Below, piece after piece: positions 1-7,908 of a stretch of DNA of 25,332 nucleotides. Source of the stretch: Hadarchaeum sp964343275 (GTDB taxonomy: Archaea; Hadarchaeota; Hadarchaeia; Hadarchaeales; Hadarchaeaceae); NCBI GenBank assembly GCA_964343275.1, contig CAYFIY010000019.1:1-25332 (forward strand), in the 5' to 3' direction. The notes under the pieces were generated by a model. The model had not been told where the DNA came from, did not search any database, and saw nothing but the letters and a program-made list of their open reading frames with translations. The first letter of the stretch is position 1, and every line of letters starts with the position of its first letter. A program made the position numbers and the translations under genes.

Positions 1-2190
1 AGTATAGACACTAGCAAAGCCGAAAAAATAGGGGCCATATGTATCACATTTAAGGACGTTCCAAAGGTCAAGTATAACGAGCGCATCGTGAGCGTCCCTG
101 CTGCAACTTTCAAAGATAAGACAGTCCTTACTGATAAGCCACTTCAGGTTGGGGATGGAATAGCTGCCGTTGCAGCAGAAACCGAGGAAAAAGCTGAACA
201 AGCGCTCAAATTGATAGAGGTTGAATATGTGAATCTGGAGGCAGTATTCGACCCTATTGTGGCCATGAAGACTGGCAAACCTAATTTACACGACCATATA
301 ATAATTCAAGATAAAGAGGTCAAGATAGAGGATAACATCGCCGCCAAAGTGGATATAATCGAAGGGGACGTAGAGCGAGGATTCAAAGAAGCCGATGTCA
401 TAATCGAACGAGGATATAAGATCGGCAGAGCTTACCATGCCCAGCTTGAAACAAAGGCGGCTGTCTGTGCGCCTGAGCTGAATGGTGGAATAACTGTATG
501 GACGACCACTCAGACTATCCACAATTGTAGAATACTCATCGGCGAGATATTCGGTATCCCATTGAACAAGATTAACATAAAGAAGATACAATTGGGCGGT
601 TCTTTCGGTTCGAGCATCCAGATGAATTCAATCCTCCCAATCTGTGTTGCTTTGGCTATGAAGGCCAAGAGTCCGGTCAAGATGGTGACTTCCAGGGAGG
701 AAGACATGTACGACCACTGCAGATATCCGGCTATAGTGAAGTTCAAGATCGGAGCCAAGAAGGATGGCAAGCTGGTTGCCGGGGAGATGGAAGCCGTCAC
801 CGATATCGGTTCACACAATATCCAGGCCTATCCATTCATAGGTTGCATGGCTGGATGGCTTGTTTCGCTTTACAAGATTCCTAATCTGAAGTTCACTGCA
901 AGGGCAGTTTATACCAACAAAGTTCCAACCTGTGCGATGCAGGGCTTCGGTAATCCACAAGTCAATTTTGCGGCTCAGACAATGATGAATGAGATAGCAG
1001 AGAAGTTTAACCTAGATCCGATTGAGGTTGAGCTCAAGAATTACGTCGGCCTAGGTGACGTCTTCTGGGGACAAGGTCCAACTGTAAAGTCTGTGATAAA
1101 GAGCTGTGGGATAGACGAGTTGATCAAAAAAGGAGCAGAGATAATAGGCTGGAAAGATAGAGGTACACCCCAGGATAAGAAGGGCGAGATCAGGCGCGGA
1201 ATTGGAATGGCCCGCGGATTTCACACTTCTAGCGCAGGTGGGCCGTTACCCGGAGAAGCGGTTGACTACTCTGGTGCCATCATAAAAATCAATGAAGACG
1301 GAACTGTCGATGTGGTGACTGCGTTGATGGACATGGGCGGCGGCGCACTGGAGGCTGGCATGAAGATAGTTGCTGAGGCTCTAGGGGTGCCGCTAGATAA
1401 CGTCGAACTTTCACCCACCGATACCAGTACGTCTGTCTACGACGTGGCTCAACACGCCACGAGAGGCGTATATGCCGGGGGAGGGGCCCTGAAAAAGGTA
1501 GCGGATCAGGTGAGAGTGAAACTGCTGGATTATGCTTCGCGTATTTTGGGAGTGCCTGCTCATGCGCTGAAGATCAGACCAGATGAAAAAATTGGCCAAG
1601 GAATAATATACGTTGAAGGAATTTCCGGAAAGGAACTGACGATTAAAGAGGTTGCCGCGACTGCCAGATATAATGATTGGGGAACCATAGCGTCTGTGGA
1701 CAGTCTCAGACAGGTACATGGCCCACCGGCTTTCACCGTCTACTTCGTGGAAGTTGAAGTAAACACGAAAACAGGGGTAGTTAGACCTGTGAGAGCGGCA
1801 ATAGGTGTAGATTGTGGAACGGTGATAGATCCAATTTTCGCCGAAGCCCAAGTTCATGGTGGATTTTACAGAGGAATAAGCTACACTCTGTTCGAGGACA
1901 CCAAATATAAGACGAAGACAGGCGAATTGACCAATAAAGGGTTCTTGTCCGGTTACAGCATACTGGAAGCCCAGGACATGCCTGATCCACATAACATAAA
2001 GGTGTTTTTTGCCAACACCTATGAGGAAAGTGGTCCATTTGGGGCAAAGGGTATCGGAGAGGCCGCATTAAATCCTGTGCCCGCCGTGATTGTTAATGCT
2101 ATCTACAACGCGATTGGCATATGGTTCAATGAAGCACCCATATCCCCTGAGAAGGTGCTTAAAGCCTTGAAAGAAAAGAAGGGGAGGTAA
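1..2190 (+). CDS. Molybdenum hydroxylase large (Mo-pterin) subunit, xanthine dehydrogenase family, 5' truncated by window
   Basis: Large catalytic subunit of a xanthine oxidase-family molybdenum hydroxylase, which would hydroxylate a C-H bond on the molybdopterin-cytosine/Mo cofactor. The frame is open from base 1, so the true start lies outside; 729 residues are visible and probably a few dozen are missing. The C-terminal signature GAKGIGE (bases 2041-2061) keeps the general-base glutamate. Two other signatures are altered. The usual GGGFGGK-E reads GGSFGSS-I (595-618), and the usual FRGFG reads MQGFG, with Gln at 940-942 in place of Arg. In bovine xanthine oxidase these positions are the purine-binding Glu802 and Arg880, so xanthine is not a safe substrate call. 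The FAD and 2Fe-2S subunit genes follow directly, making a complete L-M-S set. The family assignment is sure; the substrate is unknown. Confidence 0.9.
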   Translation, partial: SIDTSKAEKIGAICITFKDVPKVKYNERIVSVPAATFKDKTVLTDKPLQVGDGIAAVAAETEEKAEQALKLIEVEYVNLEAVFDPIVAMKTGKPNLHDHIIIQDKEVKIEDNIAAKVDIIEGDVERGFKEADVIIERGYKIGRAYHAQLETKAAVCAPELNGGITVWTTTQTIHNCRILIGEIFGIPLNKINIKKIQLGGSFGSSIQMNSILPICVALAMKAKSPVKMVTSREEDMYDHCRYPAIVKFKIGAKKDGKLVAGEMEAVTDIGSHNIQAYPFIGCMAGWLVSLYKIPNLKFTARAVYTNKVPTCAMQGFGNPQVNFAAQTMMNEIAEKFNLDPIEVELKNYVGLGDVFWGQGPTVKSVIKSCGIDELIKKGAEIIGWKDRGTPQDKKGEIRRGIGMARGFHTSSAGGPLPGEAVDYSGAIIKINEDGTVDVVTALMDMGGGALEAGMKIVAEALGVPLDNVELSPTDTSTSVYDVAQHATRGVYAGGGALKKVADQVRVKLLDYASRILGVPAHALKIRPDEKIGQGIIYVEGISGKELTIKEVAATARYNDWGTIASVDSLRQVHGPPAFTVYFVEVEVNTKTGVVRPVRAAIGVDCGTVIDPIFAEAQVHGGFYRGISYTLFEDTKYKTKTGELTNKGFLSGYSILEAQDMPDPHNIKVFFANTYEESGPFGAKGIGEAALNPVPAVIVNAIYNAIGIWFNEAPISPEKVLKALKEKKGR

Positions 2191-3027
2191 ATGGTCAACA
2201 CCAGGATAATAACCAGCGAGTTCGAGTACTACGAACCTAAGACGGTTAAAGAGGCAATAGATGTCATCGTCGAATTTGGGAAGGAGGCCAAGATACTCGC
2301 TGGCGGCTCAAATTTAATCGTTAACATGAAAACTGGAAAAATCGATCCAAAATATTTGATTTATGTGGGTAAGATCCAAGAATTAGACTATATAAAAAAG
2401 GAAGGTGAAGAAGTAAAAGTCGGAGCTTTGGCCACTTTTCACGATATGATCAAGTCACAGGAATTGAAAGAATTTCCTATCTTGTCTGAGGCGCTCAAGA
2501 GCGTATCGATCGAAGTTCAATGCATGGGAACCATCGGCGGTAACCTCTGTAATGCGGCTCCAACTGCCAGTTCTATCCCACCGCTCTTGGTGTTAGGTGC
2601 GCGAGTGAAGGTTGACAGTTTAGATGGTTCCAGGACGATGCATTTGGAAGAGCTCTTTTCCGGAAAGCGCCAAACTGTCCTATCCCCGGGTGAGTTGCTT
2701 ACTGAAGTTCAGATACCGGTCGTACCTGATGGTAATGGTGCAGCTTACGGTGAATTGAAGAGGAAAATCAGGGTTGCAGCGATGCTCGGTCGTCAGGGTG
2801 ATGTTTGTAAATCATGCAAGATAGCGCTCGGTGGGGCTTTGGATGTTCCCAGGAGGGCCAGGAAAGCCGAGATCGTTCTTGAGGGAAATAAATTCAATGA
2901 TGTTGTAGATAAGGTTTGTTCATCGGCTGCGGAGGAGATAGATCCCAAAAAGTGGTATGTCCGGGAAGTGGCGAAGGACGTGGTTAAAAAGGTGCTTGAA
3001 AGGGCATGGGAAGGAGCAAAAGGGTGA
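2191..3027 (+). CDS. Molybdenum hydroxylase FAD-binding medium subunit
   Basis: FAD-binding subunit (278 residues, normal for the CoxM/XdhB family). It would carry electrons from the 2Fe-2S clusters to the final acceptor in a cytoplasmic L-M-S complex. The N-terminal flavin segment LAGGSNLIVNMK is near residues 36-47, and the second flavin motif TIGGNLCNAAPTAS lies near residues 112-125. Both match the family patterns AGGTDL and TIGGNLANA. The ATG follows the stop of the large subunit with no gap, and GGGGAGG at the end of that gene acts as its ribosome-binding site, so the two are translationally linked. The small-subunit gene starts four bases after its stop. Nothing looks damaged. Family assignment is firm; substrate depends on the large subunit. 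Confidence 0.93.
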   Translation: MVNTRIITSEFEYYEPKTVKEAIDVIVEFGKEAKILAGGSNLIVNMKTGKIDPKYLIYVGKIQELDYIKKEGEEVKVGALATFHDMIKSQELKEFPILSEALKSVSIEVQCMGTIGGNLCNAAPTASSIPPLLVLGARVKVDSLDGSRTMHLEELFSGKRQTVLSPGELLTEVQIPVVPDGNGAAYGELKRKIRVAAMLGRQGDVCKSCKIALGGALDVPRRARKAEIVLEGNKFNDVVDKVCSSAAEEIDPKKWYVREVAKDVVKKVLERAWEGAKG

Positions 3028-3031
3028 TTTA

Positions 3032-3505
3032 ATGGAGGAACGAAAGATTAAACTCAAAGTAAACGGAGATCTCCGAGAACAGTATGTAAAACCAAACGAA
3101 CTCCTGTTAAATGCACTCCGGGATAGGTTTGGCTTATTGGGCACTAAATATGGATGTGGGACGGGTGATTGTGGGGCTTGCACCGTGCTGCTTAACGACC
3201 AGCCGATACTGTCTTGTATGACATTGGCGGTCACTGTGGATGGGATGGAGATAACTACCATCGAAGGTCTGGCTAAAAATGGAAAGCTACATCCCATACA
3301 GGAGGCTTTCATAAAACACGGCGCCATTCAATGCGGGTTCTGTATCCCAGGTATAGTGCTCATGGCAAAAGGTCTGCTGGATGAAAACCCAAACCCGACA
3401 GAAGAGGAGATAAAAAAATCATTAAAGGGCCACCTATGTAGGTGTACCGGATACGTTAATATAATAAAGGCAATAAAGGCTGCATCCAAAGAAATTTCTA
3501 GGTAA
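3032..3505 (+). CDS. Molybdenum hydroxylase 2Fe-2S small subunit
   Basis: Iron-sulfur subunit (157 residues, usual for CoxS/XdhC-type proteins). It carries two 2Fe-2S clusters that pass electrons from molybdenum to FAD. The plant-ferredoxin-like cluster is bound by Cys42, 47, 50 and 62 (pattern CGTGDCGAC...C). The four-helix cluster is bound by Cys101, 104, 136 and 138 (CGFC...CRC). All eight are present. The ATG at 3032 is chosen over the longer open frame from 2957 because GGTGATTT lies just upstream, the length then matches the family, and the start sits four bases after the FAD gene. It completes the operon's electron-transfer chain. Confidence 0.95.
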   Translation: MEERKIKLKVNGDLREQYVKPNELLLNALRDRFGLLGTKYGCGTGDCGACTVLLNDQPILSCMTLAVTVDGMEITTIEGLAKNGKLHPIQEAFIKHGAIQCGFCIPGIVLMAKGLLDENPNPTEEEIKKSLKGHLCRCTGYVNIIKAIKAASKEISR

Positions 3506-3511
3506 TAAGAG

Positions 3512-3730
3512 ATGTTCAAGGTAAAAGTGCTAGAAGCGGGGCACGTGATTCAAGAGATTTCCGTAGATGACGCCATGAAGCTCGTCGAAGAAAAATTGAA
3601 AGAAGGGCAATCGGTTATCGTGGACGGCATCTATACCCCACCAGATGCTAAAAATATTAAGCAGCTAGTCGCTAAGTCTAAACAGGGTATTTCCTTTTTC
3701 CCGATGATAGGCGGAGGAAACGCGTCCTAA
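3512..3730 (+). CDS. Small acidic/mixed hypothetical protein, last gene of the molybdoenzyme operon
   Basis: 72 residues, not recognised. The ATG lies six bases after the stop of the 2Fe-2S subunit, with AGGTAATAAG as a plausible ribosome-binding region, so it is very probably cotranscribed. The sequence reads as a compact alpha/beta domain: a beta-strand start (MFKVKVLEAG), a helix with alternating Lys and Glu near residues 19-31, a strand QSVIVDGIY at 33-41, another helix, then a Gly-rich tail MIGGGN. No cysteines, no membrane segment and no signal peptide are visible. Molybdenum hydroxylase operons often carry small maturation or accessory proteins, so a role in assembly is a guess from context only. 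Confidence 0.7.
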   Translation: MFKVKVLEAGHVIQEISVDDAMKLVEEKLKEGQSVIVDGIYTPPDAKNIKQLVAKSKQGISFFPMIGGGNAS

Positions 3731-3742
3731 TTAAGTTTTAGA

Positions 3743-3748
3743 TTTTTT
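3743..3748 (+). terminator. Oligo-T terminator after the molybdoenzyme operon
   Basis: A run of six T lies 13 bases after the stop of the 72-residue gene and before the convergent carbamoyltransferase gene. Archaeal RNA polymerase commonly stops at such T-runs. There is no strong hairpin, so this is inferred from position. Confidence 0.4.
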
Positions 3749-3793
3749 GACTGATCGTATTAATGTCTTTCATTTGAGGTGCGATTGAATAAT

Positions 3794-4846
3794 TTACGGA
3801 AGAACCATCGCCATTACTGCCTTTTGCGCATGCAGCCTGTTTTCCGCCTCTTCGAAGTAGAGCGAGCGCTTGTAATTGTCAAGGACATCGTGAGTTACTT
3901 CTTGTCCCCTGTCTGCCGGCCCGCAGTGCATATAATAGGCCTTATTGGTCACATCTAACAGTTCCATGTTGGTGATCCAGTCCTTGTATTTTTCTTGGTA
4001 TTTTGATGCCCCTTCCTTGTCTACGGCCTTGTTGTAAGGCGGTACGAACTGTCTTGGCGACCAGGCCTTTGGATATACAAAATCTGCCCCTTCGAACGCC
4101 TCGTGCATGTCGTTAACGATTTCAAAGCTCCCACCATATTTATTTGCATTTTCTTTACAACTTTTGATCACGCTGTCTTCTAGGTCAAAGCCTTGAGGAT
4201 GGGCAAGCACGACATCCATGCCGAACTGGGTCGTAATCAGGGCCTCGCTCTGAGGTACGGCGAGGGGCTTTAGTCCACCTGAGTACGCATAAGAGACCAC
4301 GAATTTCTTACCCTCCAGTTTAGGTTCAACCCCTCGAGCCGCCTGCATGTCGGCAAGCGCTTGAAATGGGTGGTAAAGATCGTCTTCCATATTGAGTATT
4401 GGGATTTCTCCCCACTTTGCGAATTCTTCGATAACTCGGTGTCCACGCCCGATTGTCCACTTTGCGGGATCACCGTAGATTCTGATGGCCACAGCGTCAC
4501 CGTAGCGACTGAGAACTCTTGAAACGTCCGAAATCGCCTCGGTTGCGTAAGGTACCATGTCTTCAGGTAAGGTAGGTGTGTACATGTCCGTTGGGCTGAG
4601 GAATTGAGCGTGGCCGCCCAGCTGGTAAATACCAGCTTCGAAGGAGTTACGCGTGCGGAGAGAGCGATTGTAAAAAATCATGAAAAGGGTCCTTCCCGGC
4701 AAATAAGGTGTAGACGTCCTCTTCCTGAATTTTTGTCTCAGGTCATCCGCAGCGTCGAGGACTTTTTTTATCTGTTCTTGGGTAAAATCTTGGGTATTCA
4801 CAAAATCTTTGCCCTTTAAAGAGCCGACATAACTTGGGAATTCCAT
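3794..4846 (-). CDS. ygeW: YgeW-type (knotted) catabolic carbamoyltransferase
   Basis: Aspartate/ornithine carbamoyltransferase superfamily protein, 350 residues, closest in character to E. coli YgeW and its relatives. These are thought to work catabolically, splitting a carbamoylated product to carbamoyl phosphate, but the physiological substrate is not settled. The carbamoyl-phosphate loop SLRTR is at residues 62-66. HPFQ is at 159-162, and HCGPADRG at 307-314 replaces the HCLP of ornithine transcarbamylases. The frame is open for 34 more residues upstream. I chose the internal ATG at 4846 because a TATA-like TTTAAATATTT (4874-4884) lies about 33 bases ahead of it and the extra residues are not conserved-looking. 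In bacteria ygeW sits with xanthine-dehydrogenase-type genes, and here it converges on such an operon. Confidence 0.85.
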   Translation of the reverse strand: MEFPSYVGSLKGKDFVNTQDFTQEQIKKVLDAADDLRQKFRKRTSTPYLPGRTLFMIFYNRSLRTRNSFEAGIYQLGGHAQFLSPTDMYTPTLPEDMVPYATEAISDVSRVLSRYGDAVAIRIYGDPAKWTIGRGHRVIEEFAKWGEIPILNMEDDLYHPFQALADMQAARGVEPKLEGKKFVVSYAYSGGLKPLAVPQSEALITTQFGMDVVLAHPQGFDLEDSVIKSCKENANKYGGSFEIVNDMHEAFEGADFVYPKAWSPRQFVPPYNKAVDKEGASKYQEKYKDWITNMELLDVTNKAYYMHCGPADRGQEVTHDVLDNYKRSLYFEEAENRLHAQKAVMAMVLP

Positions 4847-4873
4847 GTAGATCGACAACCATAACAATACGGA

Positions 4874-4884
4874 TAAATATTTAA
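4874..4884 (-). promoter_or_regulatory. TATA box of the carbamoyltransferase gene
   Basis: Minus-strand TTTAAATATTT lies about 33 bases before the chosen ATG at 4846. This spacing would give a leaderless or nearly leaderless transcript and supports the shorter start. Confidence 0.5.
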
Positions 4885-4995
4885 AGTTTGTCTTGGTCTC
4901 CTTCAATTCAAACAAGCTCTTTTGGTGTCGTTGGTATTCATACCACATAGTAAATACGATCTCTTAATGTCGTAGGATAATTTAAGATAAAACCA

Positions 4996-5004
4996 TTTAT
5001 TAAA
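4996..5004 (+). promoter_or_regulatory. TATA box of the DNA polymerase B gene
   Basis: The AT-rich element TTTATTAAA is centred about 29 bases before ATG 5030. No good Shine-Dalgarno site intervenes, which suggests a leaderless mRNA. Confidence 0.45.
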
Positions 5005-5029
5005 AAAACCAATCTTACTTACGGTGTGC

Positions 5030-7459
5030 ATGAAGGGTTTGCTGATAGACGTTGATTACTCTGAGAAAGAGGCTCTGCCCCTCGTGAGGTTGTTCATGAA
5101 GAGTAGGTTCGAGACAATCGTAGCCTTGGACCCCAGCTTTGAGGATTACCTTTACGTGGTCTCTAAAGAACCCCAGAAAACGGTCAAGCTCATCAGCAAA
5201 ATTGAGTTGCACGAAAACGGAAAACTAATCAAACCAAAGAAAGCGGAGGTGGTCAAGAGAAACCTTATGGGTGTTGAAATTGACGCGATTGAGGTAACTT
5301 TTCACCTTCCCGTGGAAGTTACCAAGCTTCGCCATGAAATTCGTCATTTGCCTGAAGTGAAAGCCATATATGAATTTGACATCCCATCAACTAGACGCTA
5401 TTTGGTGAACCGTGGACTGACTCCGATGTCAGGTGTCGAAGTGAGCGGGGAAGTAGGAGTCGAGGATGGGATTAAGACCGTTATCATCGATAAGCCGCCA
5501 AAGCCAGCTGAGGTTGAGGAACAAAAACTCAACGTAATGAGCTTTGATATCGAGGTGTACAACCCAACGGGCAGTATAAGACCGGAGAAAGATCCCATCA
5601 TTATGATTAGCATTGCCGACAACCTAGGTTTTCGCAAGGTGATAACTTGGAAAGATTTCGACAGAAAGCCTGATTATGTGGATGTGGTGAGCAACGAACG
5701 CAACATGATCAAACGTTTCATCGATTTAGTAAAAGAAAGGGATGTCGACATCCTGCTAGGATATAACTCAGATATTTTCGATTTACCATACATACGGGAT
5801 CGTGCGAAACAGTTGAGGATAAGCCTAGAATTGGGCCGCGATGGGTCGGAGGTCGTATTCCGTAAGCGTAGGTTTGGTACGGCCTCAAAAATCCGTGGTC
5901 GCGTACATGTCGACGCTTTCGCCATGGTCGATTTCTTAGCCGCCATCGGGAATATTAAGCTCATCCATTATACCCTCGAGGATGTCTACAGGTACTTAAG
6001 TGGTAAGGACAAGCCTGACCTCGAGTTTACCGATATGATGAAGGCTTGGAAGGTTGGTGGAGACGAAGGTCTCAGGCTGCTTAAGTACTCGATGTCTGAT
6101 GCCGACGCCACACTGGAGGTTGGTCTAGAATTGCTCCCATTGTTTGTTGGACTCGCCCGTATCGTCGGTCAAACTCTCTTCGATGTGCAACGGATGACCT
6201 CAGGTCAGCTAGTGGAGTGGCTGCTGCTGGCAGAGGCCCATAAAATCGGAGAACTGGTTCCAGCCAGACCAATTGGGGATGAGTTCGAAGAGAGAACGGA
6301 GGGTACCTTTATGGGTGCTTACGTGATGGATCCTGTCAAAGGCTTGCACGAAGATCTCGTTGTATTCGACTTCAGGTCGCTTTATCCGTCGATAATAGTC
6401 ACACATAATATAGATCCATCCACTCTTGACTGCAATGATTGTAAACCCGAGGAAAAGGTAACAGTTCCTGAGCTGGGTTATTGCTTCTGTAAGAGGCGAA
6501 AGGGTTTCATACCCTCCACTCTCGAAAAAATAATTGAAGCGCGTATTAAGCTTAAGTCAGGGTTGAAGAAACTCAAGCTTGGGACGAAGGAATATCGATC
6601 CTTGGACGCTCGACAGTGGGCTTTGAAGATAGTGGCCAACTCCTTCTACGGCATGCTTGGATATCCTCGGGCTAGATGGTACTCGAAACGATGCGCCGAG
6701 AGTGTGACGAGCTTCGGCAGGCACTATATTCGTAAGACTATTCAGATGGCAAAGGATTACGGGCTGGAGGTGATATATGGAGACACGGACAGTCTTCACT
6801 GCAAACTCAATGGTAAGAGTAAGGAGGACGCCCTGAGGTTCATGAAGCAGGTGAACGAAGACCTTCCTGGCATAATTGAACTTGAATTAGAAAGTTTTTA
6901 CCCGCGTGGTGTCTTCATCACTAAGAAACGTTACGCCATGATTGATGAGGAGGGAAGGATGGTTGTCAAGGGTTTGGAATTCGTGCGCAGGGATTGGGCA
7001 GCAATAGCGAAGCGGACGCAGGAGGATGTACTCAAGGCAATCATTCGTGACGGCTCTCCTGAAAAGGCGGCGAGGGTTATCCGGGAGACTACGCGGGAGG
7101 TGTTGGAGGGCAAGGTTGATATCGATGATCTGGTGATACACACTCAGCTCAAAATGCCGATTGAGAGTTACAAGGCAATCGGTCCGCACGTGGTCGCCGC
7201 CAAGCGTTTGCAGGAGCTAGGACACGTAATCGAGCCAGGGACAATGATATCTTATATCGAGTCCAATGGTTCCGGGAGCATAAGCGAACGCGCCGTTCCG
7301 GTGGAGGATTTTGAGGGCAAAGAGTATGATCCTGATTATTATGTTGGACATCAAGTGCTGCCAGCGGTTATGAGGATAATGGAAGTCTTGGGTTACAGGG
7401 AAGAGGACCTAAAATTTGAGAAGGAGAAGCAGGTAGGTTTGGAGCAGTTCATACGGTAA
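5030..7459 (+). CDS. polB: Family B DNA polymerase (replicative/repair)
   Basis: DNA-dependent DNA polymerase with 3'-5' proofreading, 809 residues, typical of archaeal PolB. Proofreading motifs are intact: Exo I FDIE (172-175), Exo II GYNSDIFDLPYI, and Exo III YSMSDAD. Polymerase motif A is DFRSLYPSI (from residue 447), motif B is KIVANSFYG with Asn537, and motif C is YGDTDS with Asp585 and Asp587. No intein interrupts motifs A-C, a common intein site in archaea. The start is ATG 5030 rather than the GTG two codons upstream, since the TATA element fits ATG 5030. Its 3' end overlaps the convergent tfx gene by 11 bases. Assignment is secure; whether it is the main replicase or a partner to a PolD cannot be told here. 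Confidence 0.97.
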   Translation: MKGLLIDVDYSEKEALPLVRLFMKSRFETIVALDPSFEDYLYVVSKEPQKTVKLISKIELHENGKLIKPKKAEVVKRNLMGVEIDAIEVTFHLPVEVTKLRHEIRHLPEVKAIYEFDIPSTRRYLVNRGLTPMSGVEVSGEVGVEDGIKTVIIDKPPKPAEVEEQKLNVMSFDIEVYNPTGSIRPEKDPIIMISIADNLGFRKVITWKDFDRKPDYVDVVSNERNMIKRFIDLVKERDVDILLGYNSDIFDLPYIRDRAKQLRISLELGRDGSEVVFRKRRFGTASKIRGRVHVDAFAMVDFLAAIGNIKLIHYTLEDVYRYLSGKDKPDLEFTDMMKAWKVGGDEGLRLLKYSMSDADATLEVGLELLPLFVGLARIVGQTLFDVQRMTSGQLVEWLLLAEAHKIGELVPARPIGDEFEERTEGTFMGAYVMDPVKGLHEDLVVFDFRSLYPSIIVTHNIDPSTLDCNDCKPEEKVTVPELGYCFCKRRKGFIPSTLEKIIEARIKLKSGLKKLKLGTKEYRSLDARQWALKIVANSFYGMLGYPRARWYSKRCAESVTSFGRHYIRKTIQMAKDYGLEVIYGDTDSLHCKLNGKSKEDALRFMKQVNEDLPGIIELELESFYPRGVFITKKRYAMIDEEGRMVVKGLEFVRRDWAAIAKRTQEDVLKAIIRDGSPEKAARVIRETTREVLEGKVDIDDLVIHTQLKMPIESYKAIGPHVVAAKRLQELGHVIEPGTMISYIESNGSGSISERAVPVEDFEGKEYDPDYYVGHQVLPAVMRIMEVLGYREEDLKFEKEKQVGLEQFIR

Positions 7460-7853
7460 ATATATTTCCATCTTGGGTCACGGCCAATTCAAAACCTTTG
7501 GTTACCGAGCGACCCTGGATTTTATCCCCAGCCATCTCCTGAATATCGGCTATAATATAGGTAGTGCTTTGTTTCACCCTGATATTTGCGGCATCTGCGG
7601 CCCCGAACAATCGTTTTGGCACTTCTAGGATGTCGTCGCCCTTTTTGATGGCGATTACAACTGGAGCCCGTAACTTTTCAGCTAATTTCAGAGTGCGCTC
7701 TGCTCGGGCAATGTTTTCCCTAGCCCTGCGTTCCAGTATGCTGATGTTGGCACGGGATGTTTTTAGATTGTGGGCTATCTCTGCTTGAGTAAATCCTATC
7801 ATCCTTAGCTTTAGAACCCGTACTTGAGACTTGGTTAAAAAGGCGTCTCCCAT
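7449..7853 (-). CDS. tfx: Tfx family DNA-binding transcriptional regulator
   Basis: 134-residue Tfx-type protein. The N-terminal half is a helix-turn-helix (LTKSQVRVLKLR...GFTQAEIAHNL..SRANIS, residues 6-38), as in sigma-like and LuxR-like HTH domains. It is followed by the basic helix ERRARENIARAERTLKLAEKL and a C-terminal beta-rich domain. In Methanothermobacter, Tfx binds downstream of the promoter of fmdECB, which encodes a molybdenum formylmethanofuran dehydrogenase, so a link to molybdenum enzymes has precedent. ATG 7853 is preferred over the in-frame TTG 7862, with GGGG a few bases upstream. It ends within polB (convergent, 11-base overlap) and is divergent from the methionine aminopeptidase gene. 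The family is confident; the regulated genes are unknown. Confidence 0.88.
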   Translation of the reverse strand: MGDAFLTKSQVRVLKLRMIGFTQAEIAHNLKTSRANISILERRARENIARAERTLKLAEKLRAPVVIAIKKGDDILEVPKRLFGAADAANIRVKQSTTYIIADIQEMAGDKIQGRSVTKGFELAVTQDGNIFTV

Positions 7854-7908
7854 ATACCCCAAGTTTTAATTGATTAGGCGTGTTAAACAAGTTTCGTTTG
7901 GTGAGAAG

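Noticed and set aside
1411..1992. Long minus-strand open frame of 193 codons
   Set aside because: It is antisense to the molybdenum hydroxylase large subunit; its translation is low-complexity in character with no recognisable motif, so it is a shadow of codon bias.
2957..3031. 25 extra N-terminal codons on the 2Fe-2S subunit
   Set aside because: They overlap the FAD gene out of frame; ATG 3032 has a GGTGAT site and gives the usual family length.
4847..4948. 34 extra N-terminal codons on the carbamoyltransferase
   Set aside because: A TATA element lies inside this stretch and the shorter ATG begins at the expected place for the family.
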